Below, in pieces: positions 55,232 to 63,815 of a DNA stretch of 64,000 nucleotides. Below the pieces are notes generated by a model. It had not been told where the DNA came from. It saw nothing but the letters and a program-made list of their open reading frames with translations, and made no database searches. Origin of the DNA: Rhodopirellula europaea 6C (GTDB lineage Bacteria > Planctomycetota > Planctomycetia > Pirellulales > Pirellulaceae); NCBI RefSeq assembly GCF_000338295.1, contig NZ_ANMO01000272.1:33746-97745 (forward strand). Direction: 5' to 3'. The number at the start of each line of letters is the position of its first letter. Position 1 is the first letter of the stretch. Both the position numbers and the translations under genes were made by a program.

Positions 55232-56143
55232 TCATTGAAAGATGATTTCTGCCTCCATCCCTGGCTTGATCATCCAATTGCCGTTGCTGTCCTTTTGATT
55301 GTCCACGTCGACCCAAATGCGATACCGTTTTTGTCCGTCGACCTCACTGCTGACAAATCCCAGCGGAGCATTTACTTCGAAGTTCTGGTCGGGATTCGCC
55401 GTGTTGAAAACGCGAACCAACACAGGTGCTCCCGCACGAACGGCACCGTTGGATGCCAACGCGTCGATGTCACCACCGACTCGAACTCGGTCGAGCTGAA
55501 CCAACGTTGCGATTGGCGAACCAGGCTGCACCCATTCGCCAAGCTGGGCGATTCGCATTTCGATGTAACCATCGAACAATGCGGTGATGCGACGACGGTC
55601 CAGTTCGAATTCGGCGATTTCTCGCTCACTACGCTTCGCGATGTACTGTGCTTCGGCAATCTTCTTTTGCATTTCCGCCAAGTCGATCCGAAGCAACGCA
55701 CGAATGGCTTCGAGCACCTTCTTCTTCATCTCGTAATAAGGCGTGGCTCCCTTTTCGTAGAGCTCGCGGAACGATTCCGCTTCGGCTCGAGCCAACTCTT
55801 CGTTGTTGCGAGCGTCCTTCAAGTTGACTTCGTTGGCCGCGTTGAGCTGAGCCTCTTTCTCTTCGGCCTTTTTGAATTCGAGTGCCAAACGAGCGGAGGT
55901 GTCATCGACCAAGGCGAGCAGATCGTCTTTCGCGACGGTCATCCCTTCTTCGATGGGCAATTCAACCAACTTGCCTTCCACCTCGGCGGGAATGTCAACC
56001 TTGCGGATGTATCGAACTTGGCAATACTTCGCGACCAATGGGGACTCGCCCCTCAGGCTAGCTTGTGCCGTGGCGGGCTCAGCGTTGATTGCGGAGACGC
56101 AAACGCCAGCCAATACAGCAACGATCAATCGCCAGGATTTCAT
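55232..56143 (-). CDS. HlyD-family periplasmic adaptor protein
   Basis: 303 residues from the ATG at 56143. A signal peptide is visible (MKSWRLIVAVLAGVCVSAIN). It has the first barrel-sandwich half (VEGKLVELPIEEGMTVAKDD), a coiled coil rich in Glu/Ala/Lys (residues about 85-175), and a second barrel half with YIEMRIAQLGEWVQPGSPIA. Adaptors of this kind join inner- and outer-membrane parts of export systems. It lies between the GAF-HlyD and PqqD-M50-HlyD genes with gaps of 62 and 77 bases. Confidence 0.9.
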   Translation of the reverse strand: MKSWRLIVAVLAGVCVSAINAEPATAQASLRGESPLVAKYCQVRYIRKVDIPAEVEGKLVELPIEEGMTVAKDDLLALVDDTSARLALEFKKAEEKEAQLNAANEVNLKDARNNEELARAEAESFRELYEKGATPYYEMKKKVLEAIRALLRIDLAEMQKKIAEAQYIAKRSEREIAEFELDRRRITALFDGYIEMRIAQLGEWVQPGSPIATLVQLDRVRVGGDIDALASNGAVRAGAPVLVRVFNTANPDQNFEVNAPLGFVSSEVDGQKRYRIWVDVDNQKDSNGNWMIKPGMEAEIIFQ

Positions 56144-56205
56144 CAAAGGGATCTCGTGGTGGAGGGACAAGGAGAGAAGATTCAATAGAGAAGAGAAGGT
56201 AGGAA

Positions 56206-58257
56206 TCAGAAAGCGAACTTGTAGGCCCACTCAAAGACTTCGTGCAGCAGAACAAAGCCGCTGGCTCGTTTGCCACACTTGACGTCCGCGGTCAGTTTGG
56301 TGCCGGGACTCGGAGACAGCTCTTTCAGCGCCTCCAGATCAGGCAGGACTCGCATCTTGATTACCGAGCCATGCTCTTCGTTGGTTTCCGCTCGCAACGA
56401 AATGTTTTCGACCGGCAACTTGGCAGGCAATGGTTCGTCGGGGTTGGATGCCAAGATGTAGTCGACATCCAGTGTTTGAACGTTGTTGTCGTGGATGAAC
56501 TCATCCAAGTGACCTTCACGTTTTTCGGGCATCTCAATTTCGAGATACATCGGTTTGGAAAGGTCGGCGATCTCCATCAACACTTGGCCGGTTTGAATCG
56601 GACGGTTGAGCAACATCTTCTCGACTTCCCACGAAACCACGATGCCGTCGATTGGCGATCGCACGATCAAGTCTTCCGCTCGCTGTTCTTTCAACTTCAG
56701 CTTCGCACGCTGTGCTTCAAGCTTGGTTTGAATCTCGACCTCCTCCAATTCGATCGCACGCCGTTCGGTGGCCTTCAATTGCGATCGGTTTCTGGATTGA
56801 GTTCGGATGCGTTGCAACTCCGCCATCGTGGTTCGGATCTGTCCACGCAGATCTTCCAGCTCGATGCCAATGTCCGGGTTGATCATCTTCACCAGTGGAT
56901 CACCGGCGGCAACGATCGAGTTGTGATCGACCAGCACCTCACGGACTTCGCCATCGATTCCCGCAAAGACTTCCCGGCGAGCTTCGGCTTTGAGTGTTCC
57001 GTCAGCCTCGAGGTCAAATTCCATCGGGATGAAGATCAATCCACAGATCAATGCCGCGATCGCACCGATCACTCCCAAAGTTTTTGGCAGTGTTCGAGCT
57101 CGCAAAACCCAAGTCGCTCGTCCGAGTGTTCGCCAGACGGGCATCAAGAACAGATTCGAGTGAGCCTGTGAGTTAGCGATTGCACGCGTACCGTGCTCGT
57201 AAACCAAATCGCATCGTTGACGGAAGATTTCAGGCGGGAGATCCGTTTCGATTTGCTCGACGATCAACGCACCGATCACTTCGCCGCGGTGAGCGTCATC
57301 GCGATCGACTTCGCCGGCCGCACCCATCTCAGCTTCCTGGCCGAGTTTGCGTTGCGGTTCGCGTAGCGGAAGCACGGCGAGATTACGGCCATAAGAAAGG
57401 TCGACGTAGTCTTCGAGAGCCTCTTCGATTTGCGGTGGCAAGTCTTCGGTGGACCCGTCGTGCCACAAAGGTTCGCCAGCCGCGACAACTCGCGTCGCCA
57501 GCACGTTCAGGGCTGCAACGATGTTCGATCGATTCTCGATTGTGTCCTGACCACTGATGGCCTCGACCTTGCACTTGCCACCTTTCTTGATGGCCACGCT
57601 GACACGGTCGCAACCGATCAGCCGTCGGCCTTCGTTGGCGACGATGGCGGCGGTTTCTTTCAGATCCAGTGATTCGTGAGCGGCACGCGCGAACGAGTCG
57701 GCTTGCTGCCACAGTGTTTGACGATCACCGAGTGTGCGGAGTTTTTGGCTGCGAAGCCATTCTGCGGCCAACTCGCACATCTGCTGCAAGAACCGCAGGT
57801 AGCCACGTTGTGTGTCGGGAGCGGTATCGGGACGCTGAAAGATCTCGATCAGACCGTCTTTTTGACCGTCGTGCTGAAGGGCACCCAAAACCAAGAGGTA
57901 ACGGGTTGGATTGCCTTCGGCGTCTCCGTCGGTTGTTCCGCTATACGGAGGAACGAGCAACGACTGCCCCGAGGCGGCGGCGCGACGGATCAACCGGTTG
58001 TGGCGATCGGCGTCCTCTGTGCCTTCGGTCAAAATCGACGGTTCTGCGTTGATTTGATACTGCAACCGAAGCTGTTGATCCTCGTCCAGCAACCACACCG
58101 CACCTCCGGCCGCAGCCAGGGCAGTGATGATTTTGCTCAGCAACTCCGGATAAAACTCCGAAGCGGTGGCACCGCTCTTTGTGAGAGCTGCGATTTCGTT
58201 AACCAAACCGCGGATCTGCGCTTTGGTTTCTTCGACCGTTTGTTGATTGACCGACAT
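56206..58257 (-). CDS. GAF-domain protein fused to an HlyD-type adaptor
   Basis: 683 residues. Residues about 30-160 and 190-330 look like two GAF sensor domains (AAAGGAVWLLDEDQQLRLQY; GRRLIGCDRVSVAIKKGG). One transmembrane helix (GVIGAIAALICGLIFIP, near 400) follows, and then an adaptor region with a coiled coil and the barrel motif LIVRSPIDGIVVSWEVEKML. It would sense a signal in the cytoplasm and have its adaptor outside. It leads the three-gene set. The ATG at 58257 is called; a weak purine stretch precedes it. Confidence 0.86.
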   Translation of the reverse strand: MSVNQQTVEETKAQIRGLVNEIAALTKSGATASEFYPELLSKIITALAAAGGAVWLLDEDQQLRLQYQINAEPSILTEGTEDADRHNRLIRRAAASGQSLLVPPYSGTTDGDAEGNPTRYLLVLGALQHDGQKDGLIEIFQRPDTAPDTQRGYLRFLQQMCELAAEWLRSQKLRTLGDRQTLWQQADSFARAAHESLDLKETAAIVANEGRRLIGCDRVSVAIKKGGKCKVEAISGQDTIENRSNIVAALNVLATRVVAAGEPLWHDGSTEDLPPQIEEALEDYVDLSYGRNLAVLPLREPQRKLGQEAEMGAAGEVDRDDAHRGEVIGALIVEQIETDLPPEIFRQRCDLVYEHGTRAIANSQAHSNLFLMPVWRTLGRATWVLRARTLPKTLGVIGAIAALICGLIFIPMEFDLEADGTLKAEARREVFAGIDGEVREVLVDHNSIVAAGDPLVKMINPDIGIELEDLRGQIRTTMAELQRIRTQSRNRSQLKATERRAIELEEVEIQTKLEAQRAKLKLKEQRAEDLIVRSPIDGIVVSWEVEKMLLNRPIQTGQVLMEIADLSKPMYLEIEMPEKREGHLDEFIHDNNVQTLDVDYILASNPDEPLPAKLPVENISLRAETNEEHGSVIKMRVLPDLEALKELSPSPGTKLTADVKCGKRASGFVLLHEVFEWAYKFAF

Positions 58258-58730
58258 GGGCCTGTCTGACTGCTCGGGCGAGAAGGGGGCGGAAATGTCC
58301 AGTGGGCCGACACTACTTAAAAATCCGCTCAGATCGCCACTGGAAGTCGCTTCAAAAGCGGAGTTTGCATTCTTCGCTGGCGAACTGTGACGCTGGCATG
58401 GGAAACGCCGGTTGCCCCGGTCTTTCCCCCCAACGCGACTACTCCGACAACGCTGAAAACACAGAGAAAATCGATTGCAACGATTCCCGCTGGACAACTT
58501 ATACATTTTGTATAACCTCTTGTCCAGACTTGAGTCGGAAAGTTCACGGAACTCGTTTACGCGTCCCACCGACCACTTTTCTCGAGCAATCAGTCGCTTC
58601 ACCTTCTCTGACACGCACCTCCGCCTGGACGCCCGCTTTGGCTGCACCTGACGATCAACCCGACACGTACGATGGCGGACCCGCTGGCGGTGGTTCTCCA
58701 GAAGGCGACTTGGCCAATGAAAGGCCCACG
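58258..58730. other. intergenic region upstream of the adaptor gene set
   Basis: 473 bases between divergent genes. It contains the TTATACA/TGTATAA palindrome at 58499-58515. Plus-strand frames through the region are open but read as unstructured, Cys/Arg/Ser-rich text, so the downstream gene is called from 58731. A promoter for the minus-strand set is expected here. Confidence 0.45.
58499..58515. promoter_or_regulatory. palindrome, candidate regulator site
   Basis: TTATACA-TTT-TGTATAA is a perfect 7+3+7 inverted repeat in otherwise G/C-rich DNA, about 240 bases upstream of the GAF-HlyD gene. It looks like a binding site for a dimeric regulator. It also contains -10-like TATACA and TATAAC hexamers. 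The bound protein is unknown. Confidence 0.4.
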
Positions 58731-59204
58731 ATGCATGTGGGGAAAAGCGAGCAACCATCCGGCAGCCAACCTTCTGCACCCGAGAATTCCGAAACGGGGC
58801 AGATGTTGAAATCCCTGCAGTGGGAACTCAACCGAATCCAGCGAACGGTTCGGCTGACGTTGCAATCCAAACTGCAGGGCTTGGTTGGCCAATCGCTCTC
58901 GACACTCAACGAAAACCGAGAACTTGCCAATTCAATCCAAAAGATGTTGGACACACATAGCCTTCGGATTCGATGCCCTCAGTGCGGACATGCGTCAATC
59001 TTGCGTGTCTCGCCGCGAAAGGGGATGCCAGGCGGAGCTTTTGTGCTCGACCACACCATTGAAGGCAAGCGTACGTTTCATGGTGGATCGTCTTCCGTCC
59101 CGCCGATTCAACTGACGGCAAAGCCCGAGCGAAAAGCGAAGGCGACCGCCAAGACTCGGCCCCAACCCGCCGACGCGGGGGAGCTTCAGTCCAAGGTTGG
59201 CTAG
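58731..59204 (+). CDS. zinc-ribbon-containing protein of unknown function
   Basis: 157 residues. A helical segment (residues about 20-70, MLKSLQWELNRIQRTVRLTL ... NSIQKMLDTH) precedes one half of a zinc knuckle, CPQCGH, in IRCPQCGHASILRV. The C-terminus is basic and Lys/Ala/Pro rich. AAAGG lies six bases before the ATG at 58731, which supports this start; the open frame continues upstream but its translation looks non-coding. It could bind nucleic acid. No family is recognised. Confidence 0.65.
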   Translation: MHVGKSEQPSGSQPSAPENSETGQMLKSLQWELNRIQRTVRLTLQSKLQGLVGQSLSTLNENRELANSIQKMLDTHSLRIRCPQCGHASILRVSPRKGMPGGAFVLDHTIEGKRTFHGGSSSVPPIQLTAKPERKAKATAKTRPQPADAGELQSKVG

Positions 59205-59331
59205 CTCGGCTATCCCATTTCGCCCAAAAAGCCTACAAACGTTTCCCAAATAGCCCTTGCCGAATTTGGGTTCAGTCGATTAGGTTCTGCGATTCAAATT
59301 TTCGGTGCCCTTTTGTCAGAAGTTGTGAGCA

Positions 59332-59787
59332 GTGGCTGTTCAACGAACCTACATGGCCAAACCCGGCCAAATCGAAAAGCAATGGCATGTTGTGGATGCC
59401 AGCGACGAAGTCCTCGGTCGACTCGCCAGCGATATCGCTGTCGTGCTGATGGGAAAACATCGTCCTGAGTACACACCTCACGTTGATTGCGGTGATTTCG
59501 TGATCGTCACCAACGCCGACAAGATCGGCATGACGGGCAACAAGATGCGTGATCGTCACTACACTTGGTACACCGGCTACCCAGGCCTGCGTCTGGAAAG
59601 CTACCAAGATCGTCACGATCGCAAGCCGGAATACTTGCTGTATCACGCCGTTCGTCGGATGCTGCCAAAGAACAAACTCGCTCGCCAAATGCTGAGCAAG
59701 TTGAAAATCTACGCTGGCCCTGAGCACCCACACACCGCTCAGCAACCCGTTGAATTGGTTCGCACCAGCAAAAAAGCTAGCGCTTAG
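59332..59787 (+). CDS. rplM: 50S ribosomal protein L13
   Basis: Component of the large ribosomal subunit. The 151-residue product has the family core WHVVDASDEVLGRLASDIAV, LMGKHRPEYTPHVDCGDFVI and MLPKNKLARQMLSKLKIYAG. The start is GTG; an ATG eight codons in is an alternative. It is followed by rpsI, the usual L13-S9 pair. Confidence 0.97.
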   Translation: MAVQRTYMAKPGQIEKQWHVVDASDEVLGRLASDIAVVLMGKHRPEYTPHVDCGDFVIVTNADKIGMTGNKMRDRHYTWYTGYPGLRLESYQDRHDRKPEYLLYHAVRRMLPKNKLARQMLSKLKIYAGPEHPHTAQQPVELVRTSKKASA

Positions 59788-59829
59788 TTCCCACACGCCC
59801 TCACCGACCGCATCACGCGGGTCTGATCC

Positions 59830-60243
59830 ATGATTGCAGTTAAAAAAGACAAGATCAACGGCGACGCACTGGGAACAGGACGTCGCAAAAGCAGTGTTGC
59901 CCGAGTACGCGTTCGTCCAGGCAGCGGAAAAATCACTATCAATGGTAAGTCGATCGAAGATTACTTCGTCAACGACCAACATCGCTACGCGATCACTGAA
60001 ACCCTCGAAGCCGCTGGCTTGACCGAATCGGTCGACCTGCTGATTCGTGTTTCGGGCGGCGGAATGACCGGCCAAGCCGGAGCCGTTCGCATGGGCCTCG
60101 CTCGTGCTCTGTGCAGCCACGATGAGGCATTGCACGACCCGATGCGTGAAGGCAGCTTCCTGACGCGTGATTCACGCATGAAGGAACGTAAGAAACCAGG
60201 CCTTCGTGGTGCTCGCCGTGGCGTTCAGTTTAGCAAACGCTAA
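59830..60243 (+). CDS. rpsI: 30S ribosomal protein S9
   Basis: Component of the small subunit; its C-terminal tail reaches the P-site tRNA. The 137-residue product has GTGRRKSSVARVRVRPGSGK, SGGGMTGQAGAVRMGLARAL, and the terminal LRGARRGVQFSKR. It follows rplM by 42 bases. Confidence 0.98.
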   Translation: MIAVKKDKINGDALGTGRRKSSVARVRVRPGSGKITINGKSIEDYFVNDQHRYAITETLEAAGLTESVDLLIRVSGGGMTGQAGAVRMGLARALCSHDEALHDPMREGSFLTRDSRMKERKKPGLRGARRGVQFSKR

Positions 60244-60255
60244 GAAGGTTCAATT

Positions 60256-60477
60256 TTGGGTAAGAAAGAAGAAGCTTTTGAAGTCGAGGGCACCGTTACA
60301 CAAGCCCTCGCCAACACTCGCTTTCGTGTGCAATTGGAAACCGGCAACGAGGTCATGGCCCACGTTGCTGGCCGAATGCGAAAGCACTTCATCCGGATCG
60401 TTCCAGGCGACAAAGTTCGCGTGGAGCTTTCGCCATACGATTTGACCAAAGGTCGTATCGTTTACCGCGAACGCTAA
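60256..60477 (+). CDS. infA: translation initiation factor IF-1
   Basis: 73 residues with an OB fold: [40 protein letters not shown] and [13 protein letters not shown]. It starts with TTG; AAGAAGG lies about seven bases upstream, overlapping the end of rpsI. The length is normal for IF-1. Its place after rplM-rpsI rather than beside secY is uncommon. Confidence 0.95.
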   Translation: MGKKEEAFEVEGTVTQALANTRFRVQLETGNEVMAHVAGRMRKHFIRIVPGDKVRVELSPYDLTKGRIVYRER

Positions 60478-60563
60478 CATCCGCTTGCGTTGGCTGACGG
60501 TTTCAATCGCCGATTTGCTTGCCATTTCCAGACGTCTTTCCTTTAGAAACAGCGACCGATACA

Positions 60564-60662
60564 GTGGCCAAGCCCCACCGGAAAACGAAGAAAGCCAATC
60601 ACGGCAAACGCCCCGCAAATGCGAAGGCACGCAAAGCTAAGCGGAAAAAAATCAAGACCTGA
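60564..60662 (+). CDS. 32-residue very basic peptide between infA and fabZ
   Basis: A short gene with a GTG start and TGA stop; the product begins MAKPHRKTKKANHGKRPANA and about half its residues are Lys or Arg. That composition is typical of small ribosomal proteins or rRNA-binding peptides. It lies in a translation gene cluster and ends two bases before the FabZ start. I do not recognise it as L34, L36, Thx or the AURKAIP1 type. There is no strong ribosome site upstream. Confidence 0.55.
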   Translation: MAKPHRKTKKANHGKRPANAKARKAKRKKIKT

Positions 60663-60664
60663 TC

Positions 60665-61201
60665 GTGGCACGCAGCGAATTCATCCTTGATCCGGCTCTG
60701 CTGGACGTTGACAAGCCAATCGCCGATATCGAGGCGATTCGCGAGTACAACCCGCAGCGGCACGAAATGGAACAACTGACCGCGATCCTTTATGAGGATC
60801 TCGATCAGCACGCGTGCGCCGCTTACAAAGCGATCACCGAAAACGAGTTCTGGGTTCGCGGTCACATGCCCGGCATGCCGCTCATGCCCGGCGTCGTGAT
60901 GCTGGAAGCGGTCGCTCAGCTATCCAGCTATTACACCCAAAAGCACGACCTGCTTGGTGCCGCAATGGTCGGCTTCGGCGGGGTCGATGAAGTTCGCTTC
61001 CGCGGGGTCGTCACTCCCGGCGATAATCTCATCGTGCTGGTGAAGCTCGAAAAAGCCCGCCGGGGACGCATGATCGTCGCCCGATTCCAAGGCGTCGTGG
61101 GTACAGAACTGGTTCTCGAAGGTTGCCTGCGTGGGATTCCAATCCCAATCGAAGCAGTCACCCGACAACTCGGCGCATCCAAAGAAGCCGCCGATTCCTG
61201 A
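60665..61201 (+). CDS. FabZ-like 3-hydroxyacyl-ACP dehydratase
   Basis: 178 residues with the hot-dog fold. The catalytic block is FWVRGHMPGMPLMPGVVMLEAVAQ, with the histidine and the downstream glutamate in place. FabZ dehydrates 3-hydroxyacyl-ACP in fatty acid elongation. The N-terminal 55 residues are longer than in typical FabZ (about 150 residues), so it may be a variant for lipid A or other special acyl chains. It starts with GTG two bases after the basic-peptide stop. Confidence 0.85.
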   Translation: MARSEFILDPALLDVDKPIADIEAIREYNPQRHEMEQLTAILYEDLDQHACAAYKAITENEFWVRGHMPGMPLMPGVVMLEAVAQLSSYYTQKHDLLGAAMVGFGGVDEVRFRGVVTPGDNLIVLVKLEKARRGRMIVARFQGVVGTELVLEGCLRGIPIPIEAVTRQLGASKEAADS

Positions 61202-61224
61202 ACCCTCGCTACGATGAGGTTGTT

Positions 61225-61346
61225 CAGTTTTCTGATACCGCTTTTCGGCAAATTTCCCGATGTTGCAGCTCTCCCGAAACGAAGTTTGGGTGAGAGCGAT
61301 GTATCAGGTCGAGCGGCGCCGTTCAGGCGCACGCGAGGGTGAGGGC
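61225..61346 (-). repeat. interspersed repeat, copy B (inverted)
   Basis: About 122 bases that match copy A at 39704-39816 when read on the minus strand, from CCCTCACCCTCGCGTGCGCC to CGGTATCAGAAAACTG. It lies between the FabZ-like gene and glgC. Confidence 0.7.
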
Positions 61347-61480
61347 CGGGCACTGGAAACAGCGAGTAGCCCGCTCCACAAACGCCCATTCTGAATTCGG
61401 CCACACGGCTCGTTGCCAAAGAATATCGCCGCCTAGAAACTCGGCGGCGAACCGCCGAGCCTCGATTCAGTCAGAGATGA

Positions 61481-62764
61481 CTAGCAGCTAAATCCGTCAG
61501 GAATCTGACCGTCTTTGATCACGATGCTGATTCCATCGCGAATTTGCAGGTCATCATCTTCGCCCTGGTGATCGATCTTGGCTTCGTTCAAGATGCGAAC
61601 GTTCTCACCAACGCGACAATTCTTATCCAGAATCGCACCCTGGATCACGCTTCCGGCACCGACGCCAACTGGCAACTTCCCGTCACGAGCCGCACCTCGC
61701 ATCTCGATGAAGTCAGCTCCCATCACAACGCTGTCCTTGATCGTCACGTTGTCGCCGATCACGGTTCGCAGACCGATGACGCTGTTTTCGATCGTGACGT
61801 TGTCGCCGATTCGGCAACCATCGGCGATCAAGCTGCCAGTGATCTTGGCATCGCCCATGATCGTTGGCGGCAAAAAGCGTGGCCGGCTGTAGATCGGTGA
61901 ATGGCGATTGCGAATGTCGAACGGCGGGTTCTTACTGGCGAGCGACAGGTTCGCTTCGTAAAACGATCGGATGGTTCCGATGTCTTCCCAGTACCCGTCA
62001 AACAGGTGCAACTGAACCTTGTGAGTATTGATGGCTTCGGGAAAGACTTCCTTCCCAAAGTCACTGTGCAGGCTGTTCTCGAGCATGTCGACCATGAGGT
62101 CTTTGTCGAAGATGTACAGCCCCATGCTGGCCAACAGATCACGGCCTTGGCTTTCGATGCCGCGAGCGTCGATCCAGCTTGGTTCCATGCGGACCTTTGC
62201 GATCTCTTCTTCTGTTTGCGGCTTTTCAACGAACCCGGTCACACGTCCGTTATCGTCGACCTGCATGATCCCCAAAGCCGACGCGTCTTTACGAGTCACG
62301 GGAATACCAGCGATGGTCGCGGCAGCTCCGGACTCGATGTGAGTCCGCATCATGTCGCGAAAATCCATTCGGTAAAGCTGATCGCCCGAGAGAATCAGGA
62401 CGTGCTTGATCCAGCTTTCACGCAAGTGAACCAGGTTCTTACGGACCGCATCGGCGGTGCCTTGGTACCAATCGGTGCCGGAATTGACGGTTTGCTGCGC
62501 GGCCAACAATTCGACAAAACCACCACTGAAGTGATCAAACGTGTACGTCTGCCGAAGGTGACGGTGAAGACTCTCTGACAAAAATTGTGTCAACACATAG
62601 GCGCGATTCAGCCCGCTGTTGATGCAGTTACTGATCGGAATGTCGATCAATCGATATTTCGCAGCCAAGGGCACAGCGGGTTTGGCGCGGATCTTTGTGA
62701 GCGGGAACAACCGTGTTCCGCGGCCACCGCCAAGAATCAACGCGATTGTATTGTTCAAGTCCAT
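61481..62764 (-). CDS. glgC: glucose-1-phosphate adenylyltransferase
   Basis: Makes ADP-glucose for glycogen synthesis. The 427-residue product has the nucleotide-binding [15 protein letters not shown], the activator/substrate region [20 protein letters not shown], and the catalytic [17 protein letters not shown] later glucose-1-P region includes [10 protein letters not shown] and [16 protein letters not shown]. The C-terminal left-handed beta-helix is seen in [19 protein letters not shown]. The ATG at 62764 has GAGAG just upstream. No other glycogen gene is adjacent. Confidence 0.94.
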   Translation of the reverse strand: MDLNNTIALILGGGRGTRLFPLTKIRAKPAVPLAAKYRLIDIPISNCINSGLNRAYVLTQFLSESLHRHLRQTYTFDHFSGGFVELLAAQQTVNSGTDWYQGTADAVRKNLVHLRESWIKHVLILSGDQLYRMDFRDMMRTHIESGAAATIAGIPVTRKDASALGIMQVDDNGRVTGFVEKPQTEEEIAKVRMEPSWIDARGIESQGRDLLASMGLYIFDKDLMVDMLENSLHSDFGKEVFPEAINTHKVQLHLFDGYWEDIGTIRSFYEANLSLASKNPPFDIRNRHSPIYSRPRFLPPTIMGDAKITGSLIADGCRIGDNVTIENSVIGLRTVIGDNVTIKDSVVMGADFIEMRGAARDGKLPVGVGAGSVIQGAILDKNCRVGENVRILNEAKIDHQGEDDDLQIRDGISIVIKDGQIPDGFSC

Positions 62765-62840
62765 GATCACTCTCGTGGGATGACGTGCTAGTTAGTGTGA
62801 AGGATGGTGAATGTGAACGCTTGTTTCGGATCTGACTAGC

Positions 62841-63815
62841 TTACCAATACTTCTCAAAGCGAATGGTGCCAGGTCCGGGTGTTTCTGTGGCATCGTGGAA
62901 ACCGGCAGCCCGAAGCAGAGGCAGCATGCCGGGTCGATCGGGGACCTCTCCGCCGGGCGGCACGTAACCGATCATGTCTGGGTTTCCGCACAAAAAGACG
63001 TGCGTGTTGCTGGGCGCGAGCGGATCACCAACCAACTCCGCCAGCTTGCCGGTGGTGAACATGGTTTGCAGATATTGCTTGCCAACGTAGTCGGGCCGGT
63101 TCGGTTCCAGGTTCTTGGGCTCACGAGTCGTCAAAGGCAGGTAGCAATAGTTCGGAAAACGTCGCATCAGTTCGTCGTGCTCGCTCTGGTAAGCGATGTC
63201 CGACTGATAACGGACGCTGGTCGCGATGACGACCTTTCCACGGTGCCCGCGAGACAACAATGTGGTTGCCATCGCGTTGTGCGGAGCTTCACCGGTGCCG
63301 GTCCCGAGCATCAAAACGTTTTCATCCGCCGGAATATCACCCAACAGATACCGCCCCGTGATTTTGCGTTCGACGCAAATTCGATCCCCCTCGCCTTTGC
63401 CAAACAAGCGAGGTGTCAGGGCGGGAGGCTTGCTCGCGGCAGTTGCGCCCTGACGCACCAACGTGATGTAAAACTCCAGGTAGTCGATCTGATCGACGGG
63501 CGCCAACTCACCCGCTTTGGGCGATTCGGCATCGTGAAGCATCGGACATGAAATGGAATACGCCCGCCGCACCAATTTTCGCGACTTTTTAATTGGAATG
63601 TCCTCGGGCTGGGTGCCACGCAATCGCGGCTCCCAGTTCCCAAGCCCGATGGCGACGTACTGCCCGGGCTCAAACGGCATCACGGGTTCATCACACTGGA
63701 TGCGGAACCGGGCCAGATCTTCCGTCAGATCCATTCGCTTGATGATGGTCGCGTTGTAGTGCCGCTCGCGAAGCAGACGCTTCTCTTCATCGTCCGGGTA
63801 GTCCAATTCATCCAT
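62841..63815 (-). CDS. ferredoxin/flavodoxin-NADP reductase
   Basis: 324-residue FAD/NAD(P) oxidoreductase. The FAD-binding barrel includes PFEPGQYVAIGLG and RRAYSISCPMLHD. The NADP-binding half starts NVLMLGTGTGEAPHNAMATT, followed by ATSVRYQSDIAYQSEHDELM and the terminal THVFLCGNPDMIG. It moves electrons between NADPH and ferredoxin or flavodoxin. The first 20 residues are an acidic extension. The gene stands alone next to glgC. Confidence 0.9.
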   Translation of the reverse strand: MDELDYPDDEEKRLLRERHYNATIIKRMDLTEDLARFRIQCDEPVMPFEPGQYVAIGLGNWEPRLRGTQPEDIPIKKSRKLVRRAYSISCPMLHDAESPKAGELAPVDQIDYLEFYITLVRQGATAASKPPALTPRLFGKGEGDRICVERKITGRYLLGDIPADENVLMLGTGTGEAPHNAMATTLLSRGHRGKVVIATSVRYQSDIAYQSEHDELMRRFPNYCYLPLTTREPKNLEPNRPDYVGKQYLQTMFTTGKLAELVGDPLAPSNTHVFLCGNPDMIGYVPPGGEVPDRPGMLPLLRAAGFHDATETPGPGTIRFEKYW

